Assembly (NCBI GenBank): GCA_964428015.1
Contig: CAYRWR010000012.1
Span: 1 to 64,000 of the forward strand
DNA: 64,000 bases
Source of the DNA: CAYRWR01 sp964428015
GTDB taxonomy: Bacteria; Spirochaetota; Brevinematia; Brevinematales; CAYRWR01
Direction: 5' to 3'
Within the stretch, counting starts at the first letter, position 1, and the number at the start of each line of letters is the position of its first letter. The translations under genes were made by a program, and so were the position numbers. The notes beneath the pieces were generated by a model. The model was not told the origin of the DNA, searched no databases, and saw only the letters and a program-made list of their open reading frames with translations. Of the stretch, positions 8,598 to 17,678 are shown in pieces.

Positions 8598-9766
8598 TCA
8601 GAAATATCTCTCTGCCATACATGATCCAGGATAAATCCTGCAATCTGATCTTTTGAAAGGAGGTCACTCTCGTTAGTATTACCATTTTTATCAATAATAA
8701 TAACCTGGTTGTTTTCTGACCCCATGGGGTTAAAATCATCTGTCACCTGATTAAGAACTATATAATCCAGGTTTTTACTCATCTGCTTTTTTTTGGCATT
8801 TCCCAGTCCATTTTCACTTTCCAGAGCAAAACCGATATAGAGACGGTCGGGAAACTCCTCTGTGACTAGCGATAGGATGTCTGTTGTAGGAATGAGTTTT
8901 AGATCCAGATGAGACTGTTTTTTTATCTTCTGCTCCTGGTAGGAAGAGCTCTTAAAATCAGCCGGCGCAGCTGCCATAATTAAACCCTGAGAGTCAGGCA
9001 TATGATGACGAATGGCTACCAGCATCTCTTCGGTATTGCTGACTTTTACAGTATCCAGGTGAGGAGGAGGGGAGACTTCCATTGCTCCATGTATGAGTGT
9101 CACATCAGCGCCTCTTCTGTAAAGTTCACGGGCCAGGGCTATTCCCATACGGCCGCTGGAATGATTAGAAATAAATCTGACAGGATCAAGTGGCTCACGA
9201 GTCGCGCCGGCAGTTACCACGAATCTAATACCGCTCATAGGTCTATCCGGGTCACGGTCTATCACAGCGGCTACCAGCTCTTCGGCTGGTAGTCGGCCAT
9301 CCCCAGTGTATCCGCAAGCCAGATCACCCTTTTCCGGTTCAATAACTTCAAAACCAAGTTCTTCCAGGTGCCGAATATTTTCTTGGGTCTGCAGATTGTG
9401 CAGCATATGTACATTCATGGCGGGAAAAATGACCTTGCGGCAGGTAGCTGCCAGAATTATTGAGGTTAGTAGATTGTCAGCCAAACCATGGGCTATTTTA
9501 GCGATGGTATTGGCAGTAGCCGGAGCTATGGCTAAAACATCTGCCCAGTCTGCCAGGTCAATATGAGCGATCGGGTTTTCCATTTCAAAATCTTTGATGT
9601 ACACTTCAGAATGGGACAGGCTTTTCACAGAAAGCGGTGTGATAAATTCTGCGGCATGTGGTGTCAGTACACAGCGGACATCATGACCGGCTTTGGTAAG
9701 CAGACGAATTACAGTGAGCATTTTATAAGCCGCAATGCCGCCGGTGATTCCCAGAAGTATCTTCAT
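8594..9766 (-). CDS. coaBC: Bifunctional phosphopantothenoylcysteine decarboxylase/synthetase CoaBC
   Basis: Two consecutive steps of coenzyme A synthesis. The N-terminal flavoprotein half (CoaC, to about residue 180) shows GITGGIAAYKM, PATANTIAKIAHGLADNL, PAMNVHML and the Cys-containing ACGYTGDGRL loop. The C-terminal half (CoaB) starts at VTAGATREPLDPVRFISNHSSG, the usual CTP-binding region. At 390 residues it is full length. It lies 18 bp downstream of a lipoprotein gene and overlaps ruvC by 4 bp, within a four-gene operon. Confidence 0.95.
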   Translation of the reverse strand: MKILLGITGGIAAYKMLTVIRLLTKAGHDVRCVLTPHAAEFITPLSVKSLSHSEVYIKDFEMENPIAHIDLADWADVLAIAPATANTIAKIAHGLADNLLTSIILAATCRKVIFPAMNVHMLHNLQTQENIRHLEELGFEVIEPEKGDLACGYTGDGRLPAEELVAAVIDRDPDRPMSGIRFVVTAGATREPLDPVRFISNHSSGRMGIALARELYRRGADVTLIHGAMEVSPPPHLDTVKVSNTEEMLVAIRHHMPDSQGLIMAAAPADFKSSSYQEQKIKKQSHLDLKLIPTTDILSLVTEEFPDRLYIGFALESENGLGNAKKKQMSKNLDYIVLNQVTDDFNPMGSENNQVIIIDKNGNTNESDLLSKDQIAGFILDHVWQRDISE

Positions 9767-9784
9767 GTCAGCCTCTCTTTTTAT

Positions 9785-10930
9785 TTAAAGCTGAGCGCTT
9801 TTTCTCTTTTTCCATCTCAGGACAACAAAATGTTTCATATCTTTCACTATTATACTGTAAATATCCCCTTTGGGATCAATATAAAAACCGTTTTGGTTCC
9901 ATTCCGGGGGCAATATAGGGGCGAAATAGGACTCCTGCTTTATTTTATCTCCATAGAAGCTGACGTAGCGCAACCTTACCCCTTTGGCCTGTTCACGGTA
10001 ACTGTAAAGTACCAGGGTATCATCTTCTGTAACAGCCAGTACACCTTCAATATCTGTCTTGGATTCCAGGAGAGATTTCACGATACTGTTTTGCAGGACA
10101 GAGTAGAGGCTCAGGGAATGATAAAACTCATTGGGTGTGGAAACTTCCTGATCTCCACGTTTAATAATAGCATGATTATTATAGACCAGGAGCTGCTCAT
10201 CGTTCTTCATGTTATAGATTCCCTGAATGGTACTGACATAAGTTTTATTCTTCTTTACATTGGTGAGAGAAAGATATCGGGTATCAAAGGCAAAATTAAG
10301 CTCTCCTGAACCCGAAAAACGGGTTACATTCCAGGTTTCCTGATCTTCATCAACATTTTTCTGGTAGATATAAAGGTTATCAAAAAGATCAGTGTCTACT
10401 CTGTCAGGATAAGCCATGGGGCCGGTATTCTGCCCCCCTTTACCGATCCTATATAAAAAATCGCCATCGTAGGAAAATTTATAAATATAATATTGAAATG
10501 GATTATCTTCACTGTTGGTCAGCGTTTCTGAAGCGACTACGTAGATATCTCCGAATTTATTCAAAATTACCTGAAAGGGAGTACCGAAACTGTATCCTTC
10601 GCCACTGGCAGGGATGATAAGATTGGTAGTATAGGGCGGATTCATTTGGTAGACAGATACTACACGATTATATTTATCTGCGATATATATTTTGTTGCGG
10701 TAGATCTGAATACTATTAGGCACATCCAAAAGCTCTCTTACCAAAAAGGCTTCATCACCGGATACAGATTTTTGCAGCTCCAGCAGATTGTTACCTATCT
10801 GCCCGGGCTCACTGCCCAGAGGAGCATTAAATACAGCTTCATAATGCATAAATCTCGGTTTGTTACCACAGGCTGACAGACCCAGGGTAAAAATCCCCAG
10901 AGTCAAAAGAAAATACTTTGCTTTGTTCAT
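9785..10930 (-). CDS. Beta-propeller-like lipoprotein of unknown function
   Basis: A 381-residue lipoprotein (lipobox LSAC) whose mature part has NHL/six-bladed-propeller-like repeats, for example VPNSIQIYRNKIYIADKYNR, FGDIYVVASETL and FDNLYIYQKNV. Similar lipoproteins are annotated in spirochaetes, but I cannot name a family with certainty. The start overlaps the stop of the upstream aminotransferase gene by 4 bp, so it is translationally coupled to a cytoplasmic enzyme, which is an odd pairing. No catalytic residues are apparent. Confidence 0.7.
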   Translation of the reverse strand: MNKAKYFLLTLGIFTLGLSACGNKPRFMHYEAVFNAPLGSEPGQIGNNLLELQKSVSGDEAFLVRELLDVPNSIQIYRNKIYIADKYNRVVSVYQMNPPYTTNLIIPASGEGYSFGTPFQVILNKFGDIYVVASETLTNSEDNPFQYYIYKFSYDGDFLYRIGKGGQNTGPMAYPDRVDTDLFDNLYIYQKNVDEDQETWNVTRFSGSGELNFAFDTRYLSLTNVKKNKTYVSTIQGIYNMKNDEQLLVYNNHAIIKRGDQEVSTPNEFYHSLSLYSVLQNSIVKSLLESKTDIEGVLAVTEDDTLVLYSYREQAKGVRLRYVSFYGDKIKQESYFAPILPPEWNQNGFYIDPKGDIYSIIVKDMKHFVVLRWKKRKSAQL

Positions 10931-12045
10931 TGGAAATCCTTGGCGAGGGTATTCAGTACTTCTATCCCTCTTTTCAGTGTTTCATCACTGGCAGCAAAAG
11001 AAATACGGAAATGGGTGTTTTTTTCTGAAAACACATTTCCGGGAATAATCAATGTGGAATGCTTGATACTGGTTTCTACAAACCGGGAAGCATCCCCTTT
11101 TTCAGTATTTTTCAGTCCGGGGAAGATATAAAATGCTCCTCCCGGTTTTACTATATTAAAACTGTCCCTGAGACCCTGAAAAATTAGGTCACGTTTACGG
11201 GTATACGCAATCCGGTATGCTTCCATATCAGTATCCATAGCAGTAAGGGCGGCGTATTGGAAAGGTGCTGGAGCGCACACAAAAGTGTATTGTTGAACCT
11301 TTTTCATCTGGTCCAGTATTTCAGCCGGGCCTGCGGCATAGCCCATACGCCAGCCGGTCATGGCATAAGTTTTGGAAAAACCACCCAGGAGCAGGACTTT
11401 ATCATATTGGGTGGCCGGACTGTAAACTTTTCCGTCGTATACAAAACCATCGTAAATCTCATCTGAAATGATCAGCAGATTGTGTTTGCGGGCCACAGCA
11501 ATAACCGCCTGTATATCTTCCTGAGGATAAACAAATCCAGTGGGATTACAGGGGCTGTTGATAATAATAGCTTTAGTGCGGGGGGTTACAGCTTTTTCCA
11601 GGAGATCAGGTTTGATGCGGAAGTCAGGATAGGTAGAAAGACTTACTGGCTTACCGTCCAAAAGATTGACCAGATGCTTATACATCACAAAATAGGGATC
11701 AAAAAAGATTATTTCATCACCTGGATTAATAATGGAAATTAAAGCCAGATACAGGCCACCGGAAACTCCGGAACTGATCAGGATATCGTTGGGACTGAAT
11801 TTTGCGTTTCTGGTTTTCAAAAGATGATCAGCTAGTTTTTCTCTGAGCTGTGGAATGCCCTGGGTCAGGGTATATTGATTTAAACCTTTTTCAATACTAT
11901 CGATAGCCGCCTGCTTGATCGGCTGGGGGACATCAAAGTCAGGCTGACCTATGCTCAGATTTACCGGGTCTTCTAATGTCGCAGCCAGTTCAAATACCTT
12001 GCGTATTCCGGAAGCATCTACTTTTTTAACACGTTCTGATATCAT
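10927..12045 (-). CDS. PLP-dependent aminotransferase, class I/II (aspartate aminotransferase-like)
   Basis: Fold-type I aminotransferase. Visible are the substrate/PLP region SPCNPTGFVY, ISDEIYDGFVYDG and the PLP lysine, Lys225 in GGFSKTYAMTGWRMGY, plus the C-terminal Arg-containing HFRISFAAS. I chose the ATG at 12045 because GAGGA sits 4 bp upstream; an earlier in-frame ATG at 12060 overlaps that site. Aspartate, alanine or aromatic substrates are all possible. First gene of the operon with the propeller lipoprotein, coaBC and ruvC. Confidence 0.88.
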   Translation of the reverse strand: MISERVKKVDASGIRKVFELAATLEDPVNLSIGQPDFDVPQPIKQAAIDSIEKGLNQYTLTQGIPQLREKLADHLLKTRNAKFSPNDILISSGVSGGLYLALISIINPGDEIIFFDPYFVMYKHLVNLLDGKPVSLSTYPDFRIKPDLLEKAVTPRTKAIIINSPCNPTGFVYPQEDIQAVIAVARKHNLLIISDEIYDGFVYDGKVYSPATQYDKVLLLGGFSKTYAMTGWRMGYAAGPAEILDQMKKVQQYTFVCAPAPFQYAALTAMDTDMEAYRIAYTRKRDLIFQGLRDSFNIVKPGGAFYIFPGLKNTEKGDASRFVETSIKHSTLIIPGNVFSEKNTHFRISFAASDETLKRGIEVLNTLAKDFQ

Positions 12046-12073
12046 AGTTTCCTCGCACATTAAGGCTGGATAT

Positions 12074-12102
12074 ATTTTATGCTATTTGACGGCTATTGGC
12101 AA
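12074..12102 (-). promoter_or_regulatory. Predicted promoter of the aminotransferase-coaBC-ruvC operon
   Basis: Minus-strand TTGCCA (12102-12097), 17 bp, TAAAAT (12079-12074), located between the ftsZ terminator and the aminotransferase start. Confidence 0.55.
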
Positions 12103-12134
12103 TTTTATGACAGCTCATTCCCTGCTCTCTTAAT

Positions 12135-12183
12135 ATAAAAAACCCCCGGTGATGTGCCTGAGGAGGAAGCACAGACCGGGGGT
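12135..12183 (-). terminator. Intrinsic terminator of the ddl-fts operon
   Basis: Minus-strand hairpin ACCCCCGGT / ACCGGGGGT (arms 12183-12175 and 12150-12142) with an inner GTGC/GCAC stem, followed by a T run. It lies 24 bp after the ftsZ stop. Confidence 0.9.
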
Positions 12184-12206
12184 CAAAAAATAAAATGAGA
12201 GTGGTT

Positions 12207-13403
12207 TTAGCCCATTCTACGCTTACGAATAAAAGCCGGGATATCTCTGTCGACATCTTCGGAATGGGATTCTTTTCGGACAAAACCGCTGCCTTGCTCT
12301 GAGTGGTAGGTGCGGAATTTACCTTTAAGTGATGGTTTTTCATTAAGCTGAATGACTTTACGGGGTTCAAATATATCTTCTGCGGGAATGAGATCGTCTT
12401 CAGGGGCTAATGAGCGTCCCTGTACGAAATCGGTAGCAACAATAATGATACGGACTTTATCTTTCAGGTTTTCATCAATACGTAGACCGATGATTATCTC
12501 TGCGTCTTCACGGCAATAATCAGAGATGGTACTGGCTGCTTCTTCATATTCATGCATGGCAAAGTCAGAACCACCGATAATATTGACCAGCATAGCACCT
12601 GAATTGGTAAAAGAAGTGTTTTCAATCAGGGGGTTTTCCAGAGCCATTTTTGCAGCTTCTACCGCACGGCTTTCACCATGTGCGATACCGATGCCCATAA
12701 TAGCTTCTCCTTTATTGGACAAGACGGTTTTCACATCGGCAAAGTCGACATTGATTTCACCGGTCTCGGAAATGATACTGGAAATACCCTGAACAGCTTG
12801 TTTCAGGACTTCATCAATCTTGTTAAAGGCATCTTTAACCCCGGCTCTTCTTTCAATAACTTTGAAAATGCGGGAGTTGGATATAACCAACATGGTATCT
12901 ACATGTTCTTTTAATCTTTCTATACCCTGAAGGGCTACATCATGACGTTTTCGTCCTTCAAAATCAAAAGGCAGGGTGACAACCGCCACAGTAAGCGCGC
13001 CTACTTCTTTGGCAACTTGCGCGAAAATGGGTGCCGCACCGGTACCGGTACCCCCACCCATGCCCGCGGTGATAAACACCATATCAGCACCTTCCAAAAG
13101 AGCTCTGATTTCTTCTATATCTTCCTGAGCCGCTTTTTCCCCGATCTCAGGTTTTGCTCCGGCTCCCAGTCCTCTGGTCAGTCTTGAGCCGATGTCCAGC
13201 TTGTTGGGTGCGAGATTTTTGTTTAATGCCTGGATGTCAGTGTTTACGGCAATAAAATCTACATTACGGATGCCTTCGTTGATCATGCGGTTAATGGCAT
13301 TACAACCTGCTCCACCTACCCCGATCACCTTCATGGTGGTGACGCTGAGGTCTGATACGGCAGTACTTTCTGTACTGCTGCTGCTACTTGGTCTCTGGTA
13401 CAT
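12207..13403 (-). CDS. ftsZ: Cell division protein FtsZ
   Basis: Tubulin-like GTPase forming the cytokinetic ring. The GTP-binding signature GGGTGTG is at about residues 117-123; the N-terminus has GVGGAGCNAINRM. The T7-loop synergy region is FADVKTVL. The C-terminal peptide DIPAFIRKRR is the conserved tail that binds FtsA and other partners. At 398 residues it is of usual length. The leader carries a very strong ribosome binding site (GAGGAGGGGAAACC just before the ATG). Last gene of the ddl-ftsQ-ftsA-ftsZ cluster. Confidence 0.98.
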   Translation of the reverse strand: MYQRPSSSSSTESTAVSDLSVTTMKVIGVGGAGCNAINRMINEGIRNVDFIAVNTDIQALNKNLAPNKLDIGSRLTRGLGAGAKPEIGEKAAQEDIEEIRALLEGADMVFITAGMGGGTGTGAAPIFAQVAKEVGALTVAVVTLPFDFEGRKRHDVALQGIERLKEHVDTMLVISNSRIFKVIERRAGVKDAFNKIDEVLKQAVQGISSIISETGEINVDFADVKTVLSNKGEAIMGIGIAHGESRAVEAAKMALENPLIENTSFTNSGAMLVNIIGGSDFAMHEYEEAASTISDYCREDAEIIIGLRIDENLKDKVRIIIVATDFVQGRSLAPEDDLIPAEDIFEPRKVIQLNEKPSLKGKFRTYHSEQGSGFVRKESHSEDVDRDIPAFIRKRRMG

Positions 13404-13443
13404 GGTTTCCCCTCCTCAATATACCATACAAAACTGACGGGAT

Positions 13444-14709
13444 CTAAAAGAACTCGTCAAACCATTGTCTCATTCTGTCTATGATAGATGTAAAATTCTT
13501 TTCTTCGTCTTTATTATTGGTTGGGCCCAGTTTAGGAATATTGTTCTGAGCATACAGGGCTAATCCCACCGCAGTAGAAAAAATAGGACTGTCTACAATA
13601 TCCTGTAATCCCTTGATACCCAGCGGCTTCCCGATGCGAACCGGGAGTCCGAAGATTTCAGAAGCCAGATCTGCAATATAGGGGGTCAAAGCCACACCGC
13701 CGGTCAAAACGACGCCTCCAGCCATATAGTCTTTTTCGCCGGTCTTCTCAATTTCTTCATTGACCAGATACAGGATTTCTTCGATGCGGGGCTGCATGAT
13801 CTCAGCCAGATTACGGCGTGGTTCACGGCGGGGGCTCCTGCCTCCCAGTCCCGGAACCTCGATCTCTTCCTGTTCATCAATAAAATCTGCCACTGCGGCG
13901 CCGTACATCCTTTTAATCTCTTCAGCGCTCTGAGTGGGCGTTTTCAAACCATAAGCAATATCGTTGGTAATGTGGTTGCCGCCGATGCTGATAATACCGG
14001 TATGACGCAGACTGCCCTCACCAAAAACAACATAATCTGTAGTCCCGCCACCGATATCCACCAGGGCGACACCAAGTTCCTTCTCTTCTTCAGAGAGTAC
14101 AGCCTGTGCGCTGGCCAAAGGCTCCAGAACGATATCGGATGCTTCAAATCCGGATTTGTGGACACTTTTTATAATATTATTGATAGAGGTAGAAGCCGCA
14201 GTTATGATATGGACAATGGCTTCCAGACGGATACCGGACATTCCTGTAGGGTCTTTTATCCCGTCCTGGTCATCTACAATGAACTCCTGGGGTATTATAT
14301 GTATTACATCCCTGTCCACAGGAATAACGATGGCTGTAGCGGCATCTATGACCCTGCGGACTTCAGCATCACCGATCTCACGGTTTTTATCCGAGATAGC
14401 GATAACCCCTTTGCTGTTAATCCCTTCGATATGACCGCCGGAAATACCCATAAACAAGGCTCTGACTTCCATACCGGCTTGAATCTCTGCTTTTTCCATA
14501 GCTTGGGCAATAGAGCTGGCAGTGGCTTCGATGTTGATCACAACACCTTTGCGCAGGCCGCGCGAAGGTACCAACCCAACACCCAGGATCTCCAGATCGT
14601 TAGTGTCATTTATTTTGGCAATAACGCTGCAGACTTTGGTTGTACCGATATCAAGACCTACAACGATCCGGGAGTCAAATGACTCCTCATGTTTTGTTTT
14701 AGTAGCCAA
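13444..14709 (-). CDS. ftsA: Cell division protein FtsA
   Basis: Actin-like ATPase that tethers FtsZ to the membrane. The actin-fold motifs are GLDIGTTKVCSVI near the N-terminus, VDIGGGTTDYVVF in the middle and GGVVLTGGVALTPYI near the end. The C-terminal IIDRMRQWFDEFF forms the amphipathic membrane-targeting helix. At 421 residues it is full length. It overlaps the end of ftsQ by 11 bp and precedes ftsZ by 40 bp. Confidence 0.97.
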   Translation of the reverse strand: MATKTKHEESFDSRIVVGLDIGTTKVCSVIAKINDTNDLEILGVGLVPSRGLRKGVVINIEATASSIAQAMEKAEIQAGMEVRALFMGISGGHIEGINSKGVIAISDKNREIGDAEVRRVIDAATAIVIPVDRDVIHIIPQEFIVDDQDGIKDPTGMSGIRLEAIVHIITAASTSINNIIKSVHKSGFEASDIVLEPLASAQAVLSEEEKELGVALVDIGGGTTDYVVFGEGSLRHTGIISIGGNHITNDIAYGLKTPTQSAEEIKRMYGAAVADFIDEQEEIEVPGLGGRSPRREPRRNLAEIMQPRIEEILYLVNEEIEKTGEKDYMAGGVVLTGGVALTPYIADLASEIFGLPVRIGKPLGIKGLQDIVDSPIFSTAVGLALYAQNNIPKLGPTNNKDEEKNFTSIIDRMRQWFDEFF

Positions 14710-15403
14710 TAGGATTTTCCTTATTAACGTCTACATATTTGATTTTCAATCGCCTTTCTTTAATAGTTTTACCCAGACTGTAGACCAGGTTCAGCAGATC
14801 CAGGCTGGGCAGTTTATTACCCAGGAAAAAAGTGGTATCCTGTCCTTTTAAAAATATATACACACCTTCTTTTTGCCGCAATACGATCTGGGATACCAGA
14901 TCCTTGTGTTCAAAACGGGACAGGTTTGCTAAAGTTACCCTGACGGTTTCTTCCTGAATGCGACCTCGTTCAACCTGTATAGTAAAATCGGCTGTGATCC
15001 TGGTGGCCTCCGGTACTGCTCCCTGAGTGACAATAAATCCATCGGCGTCACAATAAACGGTACGCCCAGGACTCTGTACTAAAGCGCTGATCTCTCTTTC
15101 AGTGACTGAAATGGAGACAGAATCGGGTGGTAAACGTCTGACCGAAGCCGATTTTATCATCTCCAGACGTGTAATGTTGTTTGCAGTCTGGGGCAGATTG
15201 ATGGAAAAGATATACATACCCGATTGTAGTCCACTGGCATGAATTATCTCATTTCGGGAAATGTTTTTATTTCCTTCAATCCTGATTTCCTTGAGGTCAA
15301 AACTTCCATTATTGCGAAGGAGAAAAAAAATCAGATAATGTAGTCCTATTACCAGGCCTGCAAAAAACAGGCTGATCACGACACCCTGCAGTGTCTTATT
15401 CAT
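14699..15403 (-). CDS. ftsQ: Cell division protein FtsQ/DivIB
   Basis: Bitopic membrane protein of the divisome, 234 residues. A short cytoplasmic start is followed by one transmembrane helix (about residues 8-29, VVISLFFAGLVIGLHYLIFF) and a POTRA domain (FDLKEIRIEGNKNISRNEII, then IKSASVRRLPPDSVSISVTE). The C-terminal FtsQ domain covers about 110-230. Identification rests on the POTRA pattern and the position between ddl and ftsA. It overlaps both neighbours (4 bp with ddl, 11 bp with ftsA), consistent with translational coupling. Confidence 0.93.
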   Translation of the reverse strand: MNKTLQGVVISLFFAGLVIGLHYLIFFLLRNNGSFDLKEIRIEGNKNISRNEIIHASGLQSGMYIFSINLPQTANNITRLEMIKSASVRRLPPDSVSISVTEREISALVQSPGRTVYCDADGFIVTQGAVPEATRITADFTIQVERGRIQEETVRVTLANLSRFEHKDLVSQIVLRQKEGVYIFLKGQDTTFFLGNKLPSLDLLNLVYSLGKTIKERRLKIKYVDVNKENPIGY

Positions 15404-16353
15404 TGCAGCTCTACAATTGTATCCAGCATTCGGATCATTAATTCTTCATAACTCATATTTAAAGCCCTTGCCATAGCCGGGACATCACTGGTTTCAGTAA
15501 AGCCGGGGATGGTATTGGCTTCAAGGAAGTAAGGGCGATCCTGGCTGTCCAGGATAAGATCCAGTCGTGCTACCCCTGCCAGATCCAGAGCACGGTAGGC
15601 GCGAGCAGCCAGTTCCTGCAGTTTTTTAGTTAGTTCTGTGTTTACAGCGGCAGGTATGATGAATTCAGTCATATCCTTGGTGTATTTAGCCTCAAAGTCA
15701 TAAAAAGCATTTTTAGGCTTGAGTTCCAGGATAGGAAAGACTTCCTGGAATTCACGGTTGCCCAGGACTCCGATGGTCATTTCTCTGCCTTTAATATATT
15801 GTTCCGCAAATGCTCCCGGGAATTCCTTTAGAAATGAGGGAAGACGCTTTACCAGGCTTTCCTGATCTCGAATCAGCTCTACTCCCACACTGGAGCCTTC
15901 ACTGAGTGCTTTTAACACAACTGGAAAACCGATTTCTTTTTTTACTGCATCAATCCTACTTTCAGTAGGTAAAACAGCTAATTCTATATGTGACGGTACG
16001 GGAATACCTGATTGCTGAAGGACTTTTTTTGTAACTATTTTGTTCATGGCTATGGCACTGGCTCTTACTCCGGATCCAGAGTAGGGAATACCCATAATCT
16101 CCAGCAGTCCCTGGATGCAGCCATCTTCACCATAGCGGCCATGCAGTGCAATTACAGCAATATCAATCTTTTCTCTGGAAAGGACAGAGGGGATATCTTT
16201 TTGAACATCAATGGTAAAACTGTTAAGCCCAAGGTTTGTCAAAGCCTGGTGGATATTTCGCCCGGAACGGAGACTGATCTCACGCTCAGAACTCATTCCA
16301 CCCATAAGAACGGCAATGCGCTTATCGGCGTATTTTTGCGCAGAACTCTGCAT
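15400..16353 (-). CDS. ddl: D-alanine--D-alanine ligase
   Basis: ATP-grasp enzyme making D-Ala-D-Ala for peptidoglycan. Visible are the N-terminal GGMSSEREISLRSG, ALHGRYGEDGCIQGLLE, IPYSGSGVRASAIAMNK, the ATP-grasp lysine region FPVVLKALSEGSSVGV and the Mg-binding C-terminus FLEANTIPGFTE. At 317 residues it is of usual length. First gene of the fts cluster; the ribosome binding site is GAGGGGAAT directly before the ATG. Confidence 0.97.
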   Translation of the reverse strand: MQSSAQKYADKRIAVLMGGMSSEREISLRSGRNIHQALTNLGLNSFTIDVQKDIPSVLSREKIDIAVIALHGRYGEDGCIQGLLEIMGIPYSGSGVRASAIAMNKIVTKKVLQQSGIPVPSHIELAVLPTESRIDAVKKEIGFPVVLKALSEGSSVGVELIRDQESLVKRLPSFLKEFPGAFAEQYIKGREMTIGVLGNREFQEVFPILELKPKNAFYDFEAKYTKDMTEFIIPAAVNTELTKKLQELAARAYRALDLAGVARLDLILDSQDRPYFLEANTIPGFTETSDVPAMARALNMSYEELMIRMLDTIVELQ

Positions 16354-16413
16354 ATTCCCCTCACCATTTAAGGTAACAAAAAATCTCCCGGAAAGAGATT
16401 TTCTGCACTATAC

Positions 16414-16442
16414 ATTATTTCACATAAGTCATCTTTTGTCAA
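16414..16442 (-). promoter_or_regulatory. Predicted promoter of the ddl-ftsQAZ operon
   Basis: Minus-strand TTGACA (16442-16437), 17 bp, AATAAT (16419-16414), about 60 bp upstream of ddl. The -35 is a consensus match. Confidence 0.6.
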
Positions 16443-16529
16443 CTGAAAACAATAAATAGTAGTAAAAATATGCCTACTAAAACAGATATGAATTGAAAGT
16501 ATGGCAGGATAAGAAAATGAGTGAAAAAG

Positions 16530-16772
16530 TTATTTAACGATTTCTATTTTGAAATTTTCAATGACCGGGTTGGCAAACATCTGATCGGCCATTTCCGCTA
16601 ATTGCTTTTCTGCTTTTTGAGGGTTGGATTCATCCAGATCCACATAGAAAAGCTTTCCGGCGCGGACAGCCTGGACGTTCTGGTAATCCAGATGGTGGAG
16701 GGCATTTACCAGGACTTTCCCCTGGGGATCAAACACCCCGTCTTTTAATATTACTTCTATTTTTGCCTTCAT
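16530..16772 (-). CDS. purS: Phosphoribosylformylglycinamidine synthase subunit PurS
   Basis: Small 80-residue subunit that bridges PurQ and PurL in the three-part FGAM synthase of purine synthesis. The sequence shows the expected pattern: AKIEVILKDGVFDPQGKV at the start, then VQAVRAGKLFYVDLDE and ANPVIENFKIEIV at the end. purQ and purL are not adjacent, so it stands alone with its own promoter. Confidence 0.93.
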   Translation of the reverse strand: MKAKIEVILKDGVFDPQGKVLVNALHHLDYQNVQAVRAGKLFYVDLDESNPQKAEKQLAEMADQMFANPVIENFKIEIVK

Positions 16773-16798
16773 GTGATACTCCCCGATTCAATGACAAT

Positions 16799-16827
16799 AT
16801 ATTACCTTGAAAGAGCAAAGAAATCAA
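16799..16827 (-). promoter_or_regulatory. Predicted purS promoter
   Basis: Minus-strand TTGATT (16827-16822), 17 bp, TAATAT (16804-16799). The ribosome binding site and purS ATG follow within about 25 bp. Confidence 0.5.
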
Positions 16828-16839
16828 TTTTACTATGAT

Positions 16840-17274
16840 TCAGGAGGATAAGTATTTAGTCATGATGATCTCATTGCCTGTGCCCTGGATATAATGATAT
16901 TCCAAATTATCCATAAAAGTCTTCATAGTAAAAACACCTAAACCAGTGGTTCGCCCTTCTTTTACATGTTTATCAATATCGGGCATAGGGCGCTGTGTGG
17001 GGTCATAGGGCCTGCCCTGATCCCGAAGAATGATTTCCATTCCCTGGTCTATCTTTCTCAATTCAATCTCGATGAATTTTCTGCTATCCGGCAGGCCCGG
17101 ATCTTCCTGATAGGCATGTCTAATGATGTTGGTAGCAGCTTCATCCACAGCCATTTCAATCTGGGAAAGTTCCTCTTCTTTAAATCCCAGGGTGCGGGCA
17201 TAGTTGATGCTAAAGGTTCGGATTTCCTGGAGATAATCAGTCTGACCAGGCAGAGTGAGTTTTAATTTTTTCAT
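16840..17274 (-). CDS. Anti-sigma factor serine/threonine kinase (RsbW/SpoIIAB-like)
   Basis: GHKL-fold ATPase of partner-switching systems, 144 residues. The N box is EMAVDEAATNIIRHAY, the G1 region IILRDQGRPYDP and the G2 region GRTTGLGVFTMKTFMD. Such kinases bind and inhibit a sigma factor or another target and phosphorylate a STAS antagonist. The cognate antagonist is encoded 11 bp upstream. No sigma factor or PP2C phosphatase gene is present here, so the output is unknown. Confidence 0.9.
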   Translation of the reverse strand: MKKLKLTLPGQTDYLQEIRTFSINYARTLGFKEEELSQIEMAVDEAATNIIRHAYQEDPGLPDSRKFIEIELRKIDQGMEIILRDQGRPYDPTQRPMPDIDKHVKEGRTTGLGVFTMKTFMDNLEYHYIQGTGNEIIMTKYLSS

Positions 17275-17285
17275 CCTTAAAAAAG

Positions 17286-17624
17286 TTAAAAGGCTTTTTT
17301 GGCTTCGTCCAGGGTTGCGCTCAGTTTTAATACCTTGGAAAACCCCATGGTATCAAATACTTTTCTAATCTTATCGGTTATCCCGCAGATAATAACATTG
17401 CCGCCTTTGGAATGAGCCTCATTGAAGGCTGCCATAAGGACACCCAGGCCTGCTGTGGCTATATAATCCAATCCGCTCAATTCAACTATAATTTTTTTTG
17501 TCTGTGACAATAAATCCTTCAGACCTTTGTCAAACTGCGGAGCTACATGAGCATCCACACTGCCCTGGACGTTTAGTACCGCAATCCCGTTAGCCATACT
17601 GCTGTTTAGGTTAAAACTAGGCAT
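17286..17624 (-). CDS. Anti-sigma factor antagonist (STAS domain)
   Basis: A single STAS domain of 112 residues, the partner of the kinase encoded 11 bp downstream. The conserved loop reads YIATAGLGVLMAAF at about residues 55-68. In most antagonists the phosphorylated residue of this loop is Ser (DSSGLG or SSAGLG types); here Thr is the only hydroxyl residue next to the Gly-Leu-Gly. Thr can be phosphorylated, so the switch may still work. The N-terminal part (NSSMANGIAVLNVQGSVDAH) is typical. Confidence 0.9.
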   Translation of the reverse strand: MPSFNLNSSMANGIAVLNVQGSVDAHVAPQFDKGLKDLLSQTKKIIVELSGLDYIATAGLGVLMAAFNEAHSKGGNVIICGITDKIRKVFDTMGFSKVLKLSATLDEAKKAF

Positions 17625-17678
17625 CTATATCTCCTTGAATTATATCTGGTCCGGTGATGATTAAAAAGCAGAAAGTGG

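Noticed and set aside
13972..14682. A 236-codon open frame on the + strand opposite ftsA
   Set aside because: It is the antisense shadow of ftsA; no ribosome binding site and no protein-like composition.
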